From IMG/VR virus record IMGVR_UViG_3300009184_000019, positions 1 through 33,604 of that record: a DNA stretch of 33,604 bases. The stretch is one strand, 5' to 3'. Positions 1-6,127 of this stretch are shown in pieces. A program made the translations under genes and the position numbers. Source of the DNA: a virus. The notes beneath the pieces were generated by a model. That model was not told the origin of the DNA, searched no databases, and worked only from the letters and a program-made list of their open reading frames with translations. The stretch's first letter is position 1, and every line of letters starts with the position of its first letter.

Positions 1-123
1 GGTGGACTGGTAAGAGATATGTGGTTTGATTATCACCCAGACCGCAACCCATGCGAGCATGGGAACTATACATCCAATACTGATGGGTCGGTGTGCGTGC
101 AGTGTTTACAAAATCTTTTTGAC
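1..123. repeat. Direct terminal repeat, left copy
   Basis: Bases 1-123 are identical to 33482-33604. A reading frame continues uninterrupted across the joined ends, so the contig represents a circular or circularly permuted molecule of 33,481 bp. The overlap may be an assembly overlap or real terminal redundancy; the sequence alone cannot separate these. Confidence 0.97.
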
Positions 124-417
124 CAGCACCCAGATTGGGATGGATATGGAGCCAACGCAGTCAATGCAGAAAGTTTTCTGCGAGCCAAGCAGTTTGTCAT
201 GAAGCTGCCTGATGATGTTGAAAAGCCAGAGCTTGTGCCAGAGCCCGATGGTGATGTGGTCATGGTGTGGACAAAAGATGGCCGCCACGTTTGCATTGTT
301 GGGATTGAGCCAACGGGGAGGCTGGTAGTATCCATTTTTAGAATGGGGCATCTTAACCATCTAATTGGCAGCAAGTATGCATTGTACGCATGGTTGCAAG
401 AGGCTTACAGAGAATAA
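1..417 (+). CDS. Hypothetical phage protein with W-DGYGA motif (3' part of a gene crossing the contig join)
   Basis: This is the continuation of the gene that starts at 33452. Joined, it encodes 148 residues starting MTKPDFSDVW. The in-frame ATG at 19 would be only residue 17. In full-length numbering, Cys28, His30, Cys42 and Cys45 could form a small zinc site. Residues 56-63 read WDGYGANA, followed by a PxPDGxVxxxW segment near residue 95. This W-DG-GA/PDG pattern recurs in phage and bacterial proteins of unknown function, some of them near toxin-like genes. It is the second last gene of the rightward accessory block and is followed 12 nt later by an HTH gene. No activity is assigned. Confidence 0.85.
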   Translation, partial: GGLVRDMWFDYHPDRNPCEHGNYTSNTDGSVCVQCLQNLFDQHPDWDGYGANAVNAESFLRAKQFVMKLPDDVEKPELVPEPDGDVVMVWTKDGRHVCIVGIEPTGRLVVSIFRMGHLNHLIGSKYALYAWLQEAYRE

Positions 418-429
418 GGGGGAGAAAGA

Positions 430-621
430 ATGACCCGACCATCCCAGCTAATGATTAAAGAAATAAGGTTGCGTGCTGGCTTAACCCAGAAACAGGCGGC
501 TAAAATCGTCGGCATTACAGTGCGGGCGTGGCAGACTTACGAGGCCAAAAGCGGCAACAGCATGGCCACAATACCAGAGGCGCGTTGGGAATTGTTTTTG
601 CTAAAGATTAAAAACATGTAA
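430..621 (+). CDS. Small XRE-family helix-turn-helix protein
   Basis: A 63-residue protein that is essentially one lambda-repressor-like helix-turn-helix, residues about 8-43, with the typical RxxxGLTQKQAAKxxGIxxRAWQxYE pattern. It probably binds DNA as a small regulator. There is no dimerisation or RecA-cleavable domain, so it is not a CI-type repressor. A GGGGGAG ribosome site lies 5 nt before the ATG. It is the last gene of the rightward block, directly followed by a GC-rich hairpin. Its target is unknown; late-gene control or self-control are both possible. Confidence 0.85.
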   Translation: MTRPSQLMIKEIRLRAGLTQKQAAKIVGITVRAWQTYEAKSGNSMATIPEARWELFLLKIKNM

Positions 622-647
622 CCCCGCAACAGTTTGCTATCGCGGGG
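622..647. terminator. Possible terminator hairpin between convergent blocks
   Basis: Perfect 6-bp inverted repeat CCCCGC/GCGGGG with a 14-nt loop, starting at the last base after the HTH stop codon. It lies between the rightward block (ends 621) and the leftward late block (ends 760). No T-run follows on either strand, so intrinsic termination would be weak. Bases 648-759 contain nothing else recognised. Confidence 0.4.
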
Positions 648-759
648 CTACACGCACCAAGGGAGAACAGTAAAGAGCGTTCAACACGGAGAAGTTGTCG
701 AGCGTCAGGATTTTACCAGTTCTTTTGTAGATTATCTAAATCTTGCAATGCTGTCAATG

Positions 760-1236
760 TTATAATTGGTACGCCAGCAAAGCCACAAGCCCAAGATAAA
801 ACCCAAACAAAACCTCACTGTTTGCGATTGGGTCGTCCGACAAGCTATCCAGCGCCTTCAATTCCTTCATGCGGCGACCAACAAAGTAGATTGAACCCAT
901 TGCCAGGCCATTCAGTGCAAACAAAGCGGTTGAGTTGCTGTACGACCCTAAGAATGGCAGGAAGGCATAGGGCAGGGTAATCAATCCCCCGCGCAAGCTC
1001 ATGAAAAACCATTGCCGCCAGTTACGAACATTCATCCAAGCACCCCAGCCAGGTGTAAATGCCGCCCAGGTGAGGAAAGAGAACGCCCCATAGGCCAGGT
1101 ATTGTTCAGCAATCAAAATGGGTAGCCCCGTCACCAGGGCGACAATCAATCGGTCAGGTTGATTGCCCAGTGTTCCCCTGCCGCGCAGTCGGCTTACAAG
1201 GGCAGTGGCAAAAGGTAGAAGCGGCAGAATGGTCAT
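760..1236 (-). CDS. Multi-pass membrane protein, unknown function
   Basis: A 158-residue protein with about four hydrophobic segments (near residues 30-60, 83-100, 104-120 and 141-158) joined by short basic loops. It is the last gene of the leftward late block, separated from the endolysin by 547 nt of non-coding, hairpin-rich sequence. AAGGTG lies 5 nt before the ATG. Its position next to lysis genes would fit an accessory lysis or membrane-modifying role, but no family motif was recognised. The long leader means that its expression may depend on that non-coding region. Confidence 0.75.
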   Translation of the reverse strand: MTILPLLPFATALVSRLRGRGTLGNQPDRLIVALVTGLPILIAEQYLAYGAFSFLTWAAFTPGWGAWMNVRNWRQWFFMSLRGGLITLPYAFLPFLGSYSNSTALFALNGLAMGSIYFVGRRMKELKALDSLSDDPIANSEVLFGFYLGLVALLAYQL

Positions 1237-1411
1237 GGATGCACCTTAACTTGGTGGAAGGTGGCGCTGTTCCATCGCAGCGGCAATGTTCCAGCACCAC
1301 CTTTCGCAAAACTTGTTAAAAGGTGGGAACTTTTGCTGCGCTATTAACCGCCACTTAGTGCAAACTGTTTTTCAATAGCGTTGCTTTATTGGCGCAACTA
1401 GAAAAAATACA

Positions 1412-1425
1412 CCAAGCGTCCAAAA
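1412..1425. repeat. 14-bp direct repeat, copy 1
   Basis: CCAAGCGTCCAAAA, identical to 1505-1518. The second copy overlaps the closing strand of the 1451-1509 stem (CCCAAG), so copy 1 could compete for pairing with CTTGGG at 1451-1456. Confidence 0.8.
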
Positions 1426-1504
1426 CCAAAAGTCCCCACCTAAAACAAGACTTGGGCATCTATCCAGGAACAGTCCTACCTAGATTGAACAGGAGGAAGA
1501 AAAC

Positions 1505-1518
1505 CCAAGCGTCCAAAA
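1505..1518. repeat. 14-bp direct repeat, copy 2
   Basis: Identical to 1412-1425, within the structured intergenic region. It begins inside the CCCAAG arm of the nested hairpin. Confidence 0.8.
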
Positions 1519-1520
1519 GG

Positions 1521-1558
1521 AATATACATCAAGAAAATCTATAATGCAACAAGGTGGT
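1521..1558. repeat. Imperfect ~38-bp direct repeat, copy 1
   Basis: Starts with an exact 16-mer AATATACATCAAGAAA, then TGCAA and GGTGGT at nearly the same spacing as in copy 2 (1720-1756). GGTGG of this copy forms the outer arm of the 1553-1605 hairpin. Confidence 0.75.
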
Positions 1559-1719
1559 GATAGCCCCGTGAGCAGTTGTTAGAGTCCTCAGTCAGGGCTA
1601 CCACCCACTTTTCCGCCAGTAAATTGCCGCACAGCTAACATCGGGCGAACAAAAACCAACGGCCAAGCGCTCTTGGTAGAGTCTTAAGCGAGGATGACGT
1701 GAGCAGAGCCTCTAAGGTA

Positions 1720-1756
1720 AATATACATCAAGAAAGCTTACTCTGCAAAGGGTGGT
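1720..1756. repeat. Imperfect ~38-bp direct repeat, copy 2
   Basis: Exact 16-mer shared with 1521-1536, followed by TGCAA and GGTGGT with one base less spacing. It is followed directly by a 7-bp hairpin (1758-1774) just beyond the endolysin stop. Confidence 0.75.
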
Positions 1757-1783
1757 CATTTCCAAAATGGAAATATCCACAAT

Positions 1784-2278
1784 CTAAATTAGGCTGCTGG
1801 CTAGACTGTCACATTCTCGCGTGCGGCGATACCAGCCCTTTATAAACTTAGCCATAAGAGGCTTTTTGGCTACCAGGTTGTCATAGTAACCAAGGCGGCT
1901 TGTGCTGTACGCTTGGCGCAAAATAAACGGGGGCTTGTTGACACAGGCGGCAATGGTTTTCTTTCCCACAATACCATCATCAGTTTCACCAACCAGGCGT
2001 TGTAATGTTTTGACCGCCGTGCCGATGCCAGCGTTCACCGCAAAGTCTGTCACCAACAAAGCCAGCCATACGGGCAAGTCATCGCCGCGCACCTTGTTGT
2101 AAAAGTCGCGCTCATAGATTTCTGCCGCCTGCTTGCGGGTCAGGTTCTTAATATCAAGCTGAGGATAGCTCCTCTTGCTAATACCAAGGTTTGTTTCTCC
2201 GCCAGGGTCAAATTCTGAATTAACATACCCACCTTCATGTTCTAGGATGAAGTCGATAATTGGGCTGGGAATTGGCAT
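1784..2278 (-). CDS. Endolysin, GH108-family lysozyme
   Basis: A 164-residue muralytic enzyme that cleaves the peptidoglycan glycan backbone at the end of infection. The N-terminal half carries the GH108 signature: E-H-E-G-G-Y-V at residues 13-19 (Glu15 is the expected catalytic acid), then DPGGETNLGIS and a YERDFYNKVRGDDLP segment. The C-terminal half (from about residue 90) has the putative peptidoglycan-binding part, GxxDDGIVGKKT. No signal peptide is evident, so export would depend on the holin. Its ATG shares one base with the preceding stop (TAATG). Length is normal for the family (about 160-190). Confidence 0.93.
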   Translation of the reverse strand: MPIPSPIIDFILEHEGGYVNSEFDPGGETNLGISKRSYPQLDIKNLTRKQAAEIYERDFYNKVRGDDLPVWLALLVTDFAVNAGIGTAVKTLQRLVGETDDGIVGKKTIAACVNKPPFILRQAYSTSRLGYYDNLVAKKPLMAKFIKGWYRRTRECDSLASSLI

Positions 2279-2415
2279 TACTTTTTCTTCGGTTTGCTTT
2301 TACCAGCTTGGCTTAACGCAATGGCAACCGCCTGCTTTTGTGGCTTTCCCGCCTTCATCTCTGTCCTGATGTTACTGGAAATTGTTTTACTGCTTGAGCC
2401 TTTTTTCAATGGCAT
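2278..2415 (-). CDS. Tiny basic conserved phage protein
   Basis: A 45-residue Lys-rich protein that contains [20 protein letters not shown] and ends in KSKPKKK. This RxEMKAGKPxxQAVAIAL core is seen in small proteins of many phages and has no known function; a nucleic-acid-binding or virion-associated role is only a guess from its charge. The ribosome site is AAGGAG 6 nt before the ATG. It overlaps the endolysin start by one base, so translation of the lysozyme is probably coupled to it. Confidence 0.82.
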   Translation of the reverse strand: MPLKKGSSSKTISSNIRTEMKAGKPQKQAVAIALSQAGKSKPKKK

Positions 2416-2425
2416 TTCGTTCTCC

Positions 2426-2584
2426 TTATGAACCTGCTTTGTCTAAAATTTCACCACAATCCATGCATTGGCGTGCAGTTGCCTTTGTAATATTCTTACA
2501 GTCGCTTTTGCTGTAAACCGTGATGATTTTCCAGTGCGGGCAATCTAGCCCTTCTTGCAGTTGATGCGCTACGTTTGCTTGCAT
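2426..2584 (-). CDS. Small putative zinc-binding protein
   Basis: A 52-residue protein with Cys15-Pro-His17 and Cys40-Met-Asp-Cys43-Gly, spaced as in a compact zinc ribbon, plus a lone Cys29. AGGAG lies 7 nt before the ATG. It sits 10 nt upstream of the basic 45-residue gene within the lysis section. No family was recognised; the metal site is inferred only from the Cys/His spacing. Confidence 0.72.
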   Translation of the reverse strand: MQANVAHQLQEGLDCPHWKIITVYSKSDCKNITKATARQCMDCGEILDKAGS

Positions 2585-2611
2585 GGCTATTCTCCTAATG
2601 GCTTCCGTTAG

Positions 2612-2821
2612 TTAATCTACAATAACCCAATCTTCCGCCAATAAATCATCGTGTTGTGGCGTATAGGTTTCTGGCTCCAAAAATTCAACGTCAACATAAA
2701 TAACGGGAAATGGGTAATCTTCATCTTCCTTAATAAACAAAAAAGAATCCCATTCCCTGCGCCTAACTTTTTTGCCAGCTTTGAGGGCTTCCAGGGCTTC
2801 TCCGAAGTTCATTTTCTGCAT
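2612..2821 (-). CDS. tad2: DUF2829 / Tad2-like protein, probable anti-Thoeris factor
   Basis: A 69-residue protein with the full Tad2/DUF2829 layout: N-terminal MNFGEALEALKAGKKVRRREW (FxEALxxLKxGKxVxRxxW), a FLFIKEDED strand, and the C-terminal DLLAEDWVIV (D-[LM]-LAEDW). Known Tad2 proteins form tetramers that sequester signalling nucleotides made by Thoeris TIR proteins, which blocks the defence. The start at 2821 is chosen because AAGGAG (2828-2833) lies 6 nt upstream. The longer in-frame start at 2863 lies inside an inverted repeat and adds 14 atypical residues. It is expressed with lysis genes here, which is late for a defence blocker, unless the repeat region upstream carries its own promoter. 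Confidence 0.85.
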   Translation of the reverse strand: MQKMNFGEALEALKAGKKVRRREWDSFLFIKEDEDYPFPVIYVDVEFLEPETYTPQHDDLLAEDWVIVD

Positions 2822-2849
2822 AGCGTGCTCCTTAGTTGACATAGTAGGC

Positions 2850-2871
2850 GGCTTACTTGTCATAGTAAGCC
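2850..2871. promoter_or_regulatory. Inverted repeat upstream of the Tad2-like gene
   Basis: Perfect 8-bp inverted repeat GGCTTACT/AGTAAGCC with a 6-nt loop, 28 nt before the Tad2 start. Around it the pentamer TACTA recurs several times on the minus strand. There is no T-run, so an operator or an mRNA hairpin is more likely than a terminator. Confidence 0.5.
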
Positions 2872-2900
2872 AGTTAGTATGGCTAGTAAATGCCCCGCTG

Positions 2901-3419
2901 TCATTTTACCATCAGGTCAGTCTTTTGCTTGCTACCAATGCTGGAACCGAAATAGTAAGCGACCACAGTGCTTACCATTGAGCTTATAGTACCAATCAAA
3001 ATCATGATAGCATTTTGTGCGCTTTGCGGCATATCCACCACAAATAGCAAATACAAACAAGCGGGAAGTGATGCCATCGTGAAAATGGCAATAGCAATCA
3101 TTTCCCAACTGGTTCGTCCAGCCTGTTGAATTGCCACCTCGCGCGTGCGGGCGCTGGCTTTATCGTCGTAATCCAACTTAGCAGTTTGATAATCAATTTT
3201 GGCCATTTCAATTTTGAAATTGGCTTCAGTATCTTTAATCCTGGCCAAAACATCTGGCGAACCGTTTGTAATTGCAGCTACAAGGCTATCTTCACTAGCG
3301 TTCTCATCACCCAGGATAGACTTCCCCAACATGCTTACCGCTGCGCCCGCTAGTGGGCCACCTAAAGCGGTAGCCAGGGTTGTCGAAACACCCTGCAAAA
3401 CGTCACTTAGAACAGACAT
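2901..3419 (-). CDS. Holin of the GTA-type 3TM family
   Basis: A 172-residue protein resembling the 3TM holins of gene transfer agents. It has a Gly/Ala-rich hydrophobic stretch near residues 17-32, a charged middle that contains KDTEANFKIEMAKID, and two clear C-terminal membrane helices (about residues 105-127 and 135-157) before a short basic tail. Such holins make the membrane lesion that releases the endolysin. The start at 3419 is preferred: GGGGGA lies just before it, while the ATG at 3431 has no ribosome site. It overlaps the upstream gene by 17 nt and lies three genes before the endolysin gene. Confidence 0.82.
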   Translation of the reverse strand: MSVLSDVLQGVSTTLATALGGPLAGAAVSMLGKSILGDENASEDSLVAAITNGSPDVLARIKDTEANFKIEMAKIDYQTAKLDYDDKASARTREVAIQQAGRTSWEMIAIAIFTMASLPACLYLLFVVDMPQSAQNAIMILIGTISSMVSTVVAYYFGSSIGSKQKTDLMVK

Positions 3420-4014
3420 TTTTTCCCCCATGAATCACAACACAATTACGCCAAGGCCGCCAAGGCTTGCCAACATTGGCAACGACACGCTCGGCCAGCT
3501 TCACCGAAATGTTGCGGCGGTCATACTTGGTTTTGTCAAAATCAACCAGCTCGATTAGCTTGCCTTTACGGAATCCGTAAAATTTACCGTTATGTTCAAC
3601 AGCGGTCGTCACAAAACAACCTCCAAAAATGGTCGCTACAAGGTCTTGGAAGGAGTGCGGCTTACGAACATATGCAAACGACCCTGTTTTCTCTGTAAGG
3701 CCTTGTATGAAAGAATTAAGGAACACAACAAATAAAAAGCAAAATTCGATGACACCCCACCACGGATAATTGATTTGCACGTCGAACAAAAAGCCTGATG
3801 CCGTATCAGCAACCCATAGGCAGGACATAATAACAATTATTGCAGCGGGAATACGTTTCCAAATATGAAACGATGGATTGTTTGCAATGCCATACCCCAA
3901 CATTCCCAAAGCCGTTAAAATGCCAAAATAGTTCAGGGCTTCATAATCGCCCTGTTGTAGCAATCCAATAAAGCTTGGCGCAAGAATGCCAGTTATGGCA
4001 ATGGCCATCCACAT
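3403..4014 (-). CDS. Four-helix membrane protein with C-terminal NlpC/YiiX-like domain candidate
   Basis: A 203-residue protein. The first half has about four hydrophobic helices (residues 3-20, 28-45, 54-74 and 85-103). The soluble second half (from about 112) contains YVRKPHSFQDLV, then NGKFYGFRKGKLIEL and finally GKPWRPWRNCVVIHGGK. The order resembles permuted papain-like proteins (NlpC/P60, LRAT, YiiX), in which a nucleophilic Cys follows the strand with the active His. Here Cys is present in RNCVVIH, but the expected SHVxL His is replaced by TTAVEH. Enzyme activity is therefore doubtful. It lies between tiny basic genes and the holin, in the lysis section. Confidence 0.7.
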   Translation of the reverse strand: MWMAIAITGILAPSFIGLLQQGDYEALNYFGILTALGMLGYGIANNPSFHIWKRIPAAIIVIMSCLWVADTASGFLFDVQINYPWWGVIEFCFLFVVFLNSFIQGLTEKTGSFAYVRKPHSFQDLVATIFGGCFVTTAVEHNGKFYGFRKGKLIELVDFDKTKYDRRNISVKLAERVVANVGKPWRPWRNCVVIHGGKNVCSK

Positions 4015-4017
4015 GGA

Positions 4018-4113
4018 TTAACCTTTTTTCGTTCCTGGTTTTTTCATGCCACCGTTCATAGTGACCTTTACAGGCTTGCTAGGCTTTTTAGTGCCGCCAG
4101 TCATTCGTGACAT
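4018..4113 (-). CDS. Tiny Lys-rich protein, 31 residues
   Basis: Encodes MSRMTGGTKKPSKPVKVTMN followed by GGMKKPGTKKG. It ends 3 nt before the four-helix membrane gene and starts 1 nt after the stop of the 27-residue gene (TAATATG), so all three are closely coupled. The repeated G-G-M/T-K-K-P units are similar to small Lys-rich proteins that occur in many phages. No function is known. Confidence 0.65.
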   Translation of the reverse strand: MSRMTGGTKKPSKPVKVTMNGGMKKPGTKKG

Positions 4114-4114
4114 A

Positions 4115-4198
4115 TTAGCACATTTTCTTAGCAGGTTTTGATTTAACGGATTTCATGCCGCTTTTAACCAATGACGCTACTTTTTTCTTGGTTGCCAT
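4115..4198 (-). CDS. Tiny Lys-rich protein, 27 residues
   Basis: Encodes MATKKKVASLVKSGMKSVKS followed by KPAKKMC. A good ribosome site (TAGGAG, about 6 nt before the ATG) and tight packing with both neighbours support it as a real gene. One third of its residues are Lys. No function is known; the C-terminal Cys is unusual for such a peptide. Confidence 0.65.
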   Translation of the reverse strand: MATKKKVASLVKSGMKSVKSKPAKKMC

Positions 4199-4207
4199 AA
4201 TATGCTC

Positions 4208-4576
4208 CTATTGGCTCGTTGTTGGCTCGGATTTATAAATTGCTCCTCGCGCTAATTCTTGCAATCTTACTGCTTTTTTGTCATCAAGTAAAGCCCCCGT
4301 AAGAAAGTACAAATCTATTATGATTAAAAAAATTAGGGCAGATTCCAAAATCCTAATTCGTTGATGAAACTTTTTCATTTCAACATTGTGTTGACGCAAA
4401 AAGCCTTCCTTAGCATCAGTAAACATAACCTTAAGTGATGACTCAAGGTTTTGTATTTCTTTTGTAAATCCAGCAAATTTATCCTCAAGAGATTTCATTC
4501 CGTCTTTAATCCAGTTAGAATTTGCCTCCAAGGACGTTACGCGCTCGCCAATCTCGGTAGATGTTGTTTTAGCCAT
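4208..4576 (-). CDS. Coiled-coil protein with one membrane helix
   Basis: A 122-residue protein. Residues 8-75 have heptad-like Leu/Ile spacing with many charged residues, which indicates a coiled coil, followed by one hydrophobic helix at about 78-95 (ALIFLIIIDLYFLTGALL) and a short charged tail. The N-in or N-out topology is unclear. In the lysis section such a protein could serve as an anti-holin or spanin-like factor. It has no signal peptide or lipobox, and no family was recognised. Confidence 0.7.
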   Translation of the reverse strand: MAKTTSTEIGERVTSLEANSNWIKDGMKSLEDKFAGFTKEIQNLESSLKVMFTDAKEGFLRQHNVEMKKFHQRIRILESALIFLIIIDLYFLTGALLDDKKAVRLQELARGAIYKSEPTTSQ

Positions 4577-4578
4577 GA

Positions 4579-4902
4579 TTAATACTCTGTACCAACGGAA
4601 AAGAATAAATTGCCAACTCCAGCTACTTGCTGAATGGCCAACACAACATTATCCGTCGGAGATTTTGTAAATGCAAATGGTTGTCCAGCGCCAACGGTTT
4701 TACCATTTTGCGGCGTTCCTGAAATTGGGTGTTGAATGGTGGCGGAGGCACTAGATGATGTTGCAATAAAAACAGGGTTTGTGCTTGCATTAACACCTTT
4801 AATAACATTGGCTTGCCGTTCAGATTCCGACAAAACAACGCTTTTTGATGTTGCATCAATAGCAATGGCATAATTCATTGTATTTAAGGGCATATAAGCC
4901 AT
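4579..4902 (-). CDS. Hypothetical small Ala/Ser/Thr-rich protein, possibly virion-associated
   Basis: A 107-residue protein without membrane segments, rich in small residues (ASTNPVFIATSSSASATIQH) and with a beta-type pattern. It ends in NLFFSVGTEY. The ribosome site AAGGAG lies 6 nt before the ATG. Composition resembles small head-decoration or fibre proteins, but its place is between membrane proteins downstream of the tail fibre. The structural role is an inference. Confidence 0.65.
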   Translation of the reverse strand: MAYMPLNTMNYAIAIDATSKSVVLSESERQANVIKGVNASTNPVFIATSSSASATIQHPISGTPQNGKTVGAGQPFAFTKSPTDNVVLAIQQVAGVGNLFFSVGTEY

Positions 4903-4913
4903 TTTTAGCTCCT

Positions 4914-5348
4914 TCAGTTAAGCTGGTTAAAATTAAATGCTAAGTTCAATTTATCCTGTTTGGATTGAACGATTCTTGAAACGATGCCAGATACAAGCAA
5001 GGTTGATACTGAAGCGGTGGCACAAACAAACAATATGATGCTGCCGTACAAAATGCTTAAACTAAAAACACCGCCATTGATAAAGAACAGTATATCTTGA
5101 ATCGTGTCGCGCACAATCTTCCAAGTGAGAATTTGCTTTGACCAATCCGCCAGTTTTTTAGCTACCACCAACACAACAAGCAATGCAATCGCATAGTACC
5201 ATGCCCCGCCCAACACCAAGACTAACCCAGAGAAGAACACCCCTAGGAAGGCGTGGGATAGCTGGTTGGATGCCCAGCCGTACCAGTCGTTGCCCTGGTC
5301 GTCTTGCTGCTCCAGGAACTTAACAATAGTGTCGATGGGGCTTGCCAT
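4914..5348 (-). CDS. Multi-pass membrane protein, possible second holin
   Basis: A 144-residue protein with three to four hydrophobic helices (about residues 33-62, 85-105 and 107-128) and a short polar tail rich in Asn and Gln. The amphipathic N-terminus contains QGNDWYGWASNQLSHAFLGV. Size and topology would fit a holin or a regulator of one, and it is placed between the tail fibre cluster and the lysis genes. A GTA-type holin is already present at 2901-3419, so this may be an accessory. No family motif was recognised. Confidence 0.7.
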   Translation of the reverse strand: MASPIDTIVKFLEQQDDQGNDWYGWASNQLSHAFLGVFFSGLVLVLGGAWYYAIALLVVLVVAKKLADWSKQILTWKIVRDTIQDILFFINGGVFSLSILYGSIILFVCATASVSTLLVSGIVSRIVQSKQDKLNLAFNFNQLN

Positions 5349-5350
5349 GC

Positions 5351-6118
5351 TTAAACCTCAAAAGCTGCCAGGAAAAAATTATCAAGCTGTTGGCTGGTCA
5401 TGCCAAATGCTGCACCAAACAAAGCCGATACCATCGCATCGTCGCGGGGAATAACGGTCATGGCCTTTAGCGTCAGGCGGGCGTTGTTAGCATCCTCCTC
5501 TGGCAGTGTTGATAGTACCGCCTCAATGCCAGCAGGAATGACTTTGTTTTCCAAAAAGTCAGCAGCCGTGGTGTAATCCATCAATTCAGAATTAACCGCT
5601 GCCAAGGCAAATTGCCGCATTGTCAAAACAACATAAGATGCCCGCAAAGGTTTAGGGTCAAAATCAGCTTCATAAGCCAGCACGTCATCAACAGTATTTA
5701 TTGCGGCCAGGTCGGTTTCTGCATTTTCTAAAAATGGGCTTCTAAGCTGATGTGTCCATTGCAGGTTTGGCTGCAGGATTTTTTGACTATCCGCAACCCT
5801 ACTAGCGCCTTCTTTCGCTGCCAGGTCACTGTACTGAAGTAGCGCGTCCCTATCCGCCCTTACAGCTGCCAGCTTATCAATACGCGCCTGTTCCACCGTG
5901 GTTTTGGTAAACACATGCTCTGGCAATGTTTTGCTCCACCCGCTCAAAAACGGCAGGGTGATTGTTTTTGCGGGATAGGTGTAAGAATTACCATTGCGAA
6001 TATCATCCGCCTCTTGCTCTGTAATAGGGATTAACCCTTGAGGCCAGCTTGGCAAGCCGATGGCCTCGCCGTCCATATCATCCCAAATTGCATTTTCTAA
6101 ATTTTTCCAAAGTCCCAT
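5351..6118 (-). CDS. Putative tail-fibre-associated or assembly protein
   Basis: A 255-residue, mainly helical soluble protein. It directly follows the tail fibre gene, in the usual position for a fibre chaperone or a second fibre component. The segment KLAAVRADRDALLQYSDLAA resembles the xxxRDxLLxxSD part of tail-fibre assembly proteins, but the rest is longer than typical chaperones (about 150-200) and not recognised. An AGGAG ribosome site precedes the ATG. It is acidic and ends in a Phe-rich helix that contains FFLAAFEV. Confidence 0.6.
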   Translation of the reverse strand: MGLWKNLENAIWDDMDGEAIGLPSWPQGLIPITEQEADDIRNGNSYTYPAKTITLPFLSGWSKTLPEHVFTKTTVEQARIDKLAAVRADRDALLQYSDLAAKEGASRVADSQKILQPNLQWTHQLRSPFLENAETDLAAINTVDDVLAYEADFDPKPLRASYVVLTMRQFALAAVNSELMDYTTAADFLENKVIPAGIEAVLSTLPEEDANNARLTLKAMTVIPRDDAMVSALFGAAFGMTSQQLDNFFLAAFEV

Positions 6119-6127
6119 AATCTGCTC

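Larger units (their letters stand above)
1237..1783. ncRNA. Candidate structured non-coding RNA or regulatory region
   Basis: No convincing gene on either strand for 547 nt, inside an otherwise tightly packed genome. At least seven inverted repeats are visible: 1258-1303 (7+4 bp with one mismatch), 1339-1380 (7 bp), 1451-1509 (6 bp enclosing 5-bp and 4-bp stems), 1553-1605 (5+6 bp with a 3-nt bulge), 1663-1676 (5 bp, 4-nt loop), 1683-1716 (4+4 bp with a bulge) and 1758-1774 (7 bp, 3-nt loop). Several motifs occur twice: a 14-mer, a 16-mer and CGTGAGCAG, the last in the loops of two different hairpins. If read with its neighbours it is transcribed leftward after the endolysin. The class is unknown; the strand is not determined by the sequence. 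Confidence 0.45.

Noticed and set aside
430-621. CI-type lysogeny repressor
   Set aside because: Only the DNA-binding domain is present in 63 residues, with no cleavage or oligomerisation domain and no integrase in the genome.
1237-1783. Retron or group I/II intron
   Set aside because: No reverse transcriptase, no intron-encoded protein in place, and the flanking genes are whole; nothing recognisable of an intron core was seen.
2822-2863. Upstream start for the Tad2-like protein
   Set aside because: The extra 14 codons lie across an inverted repeat, lack a ribosome site and do not resemble the family.
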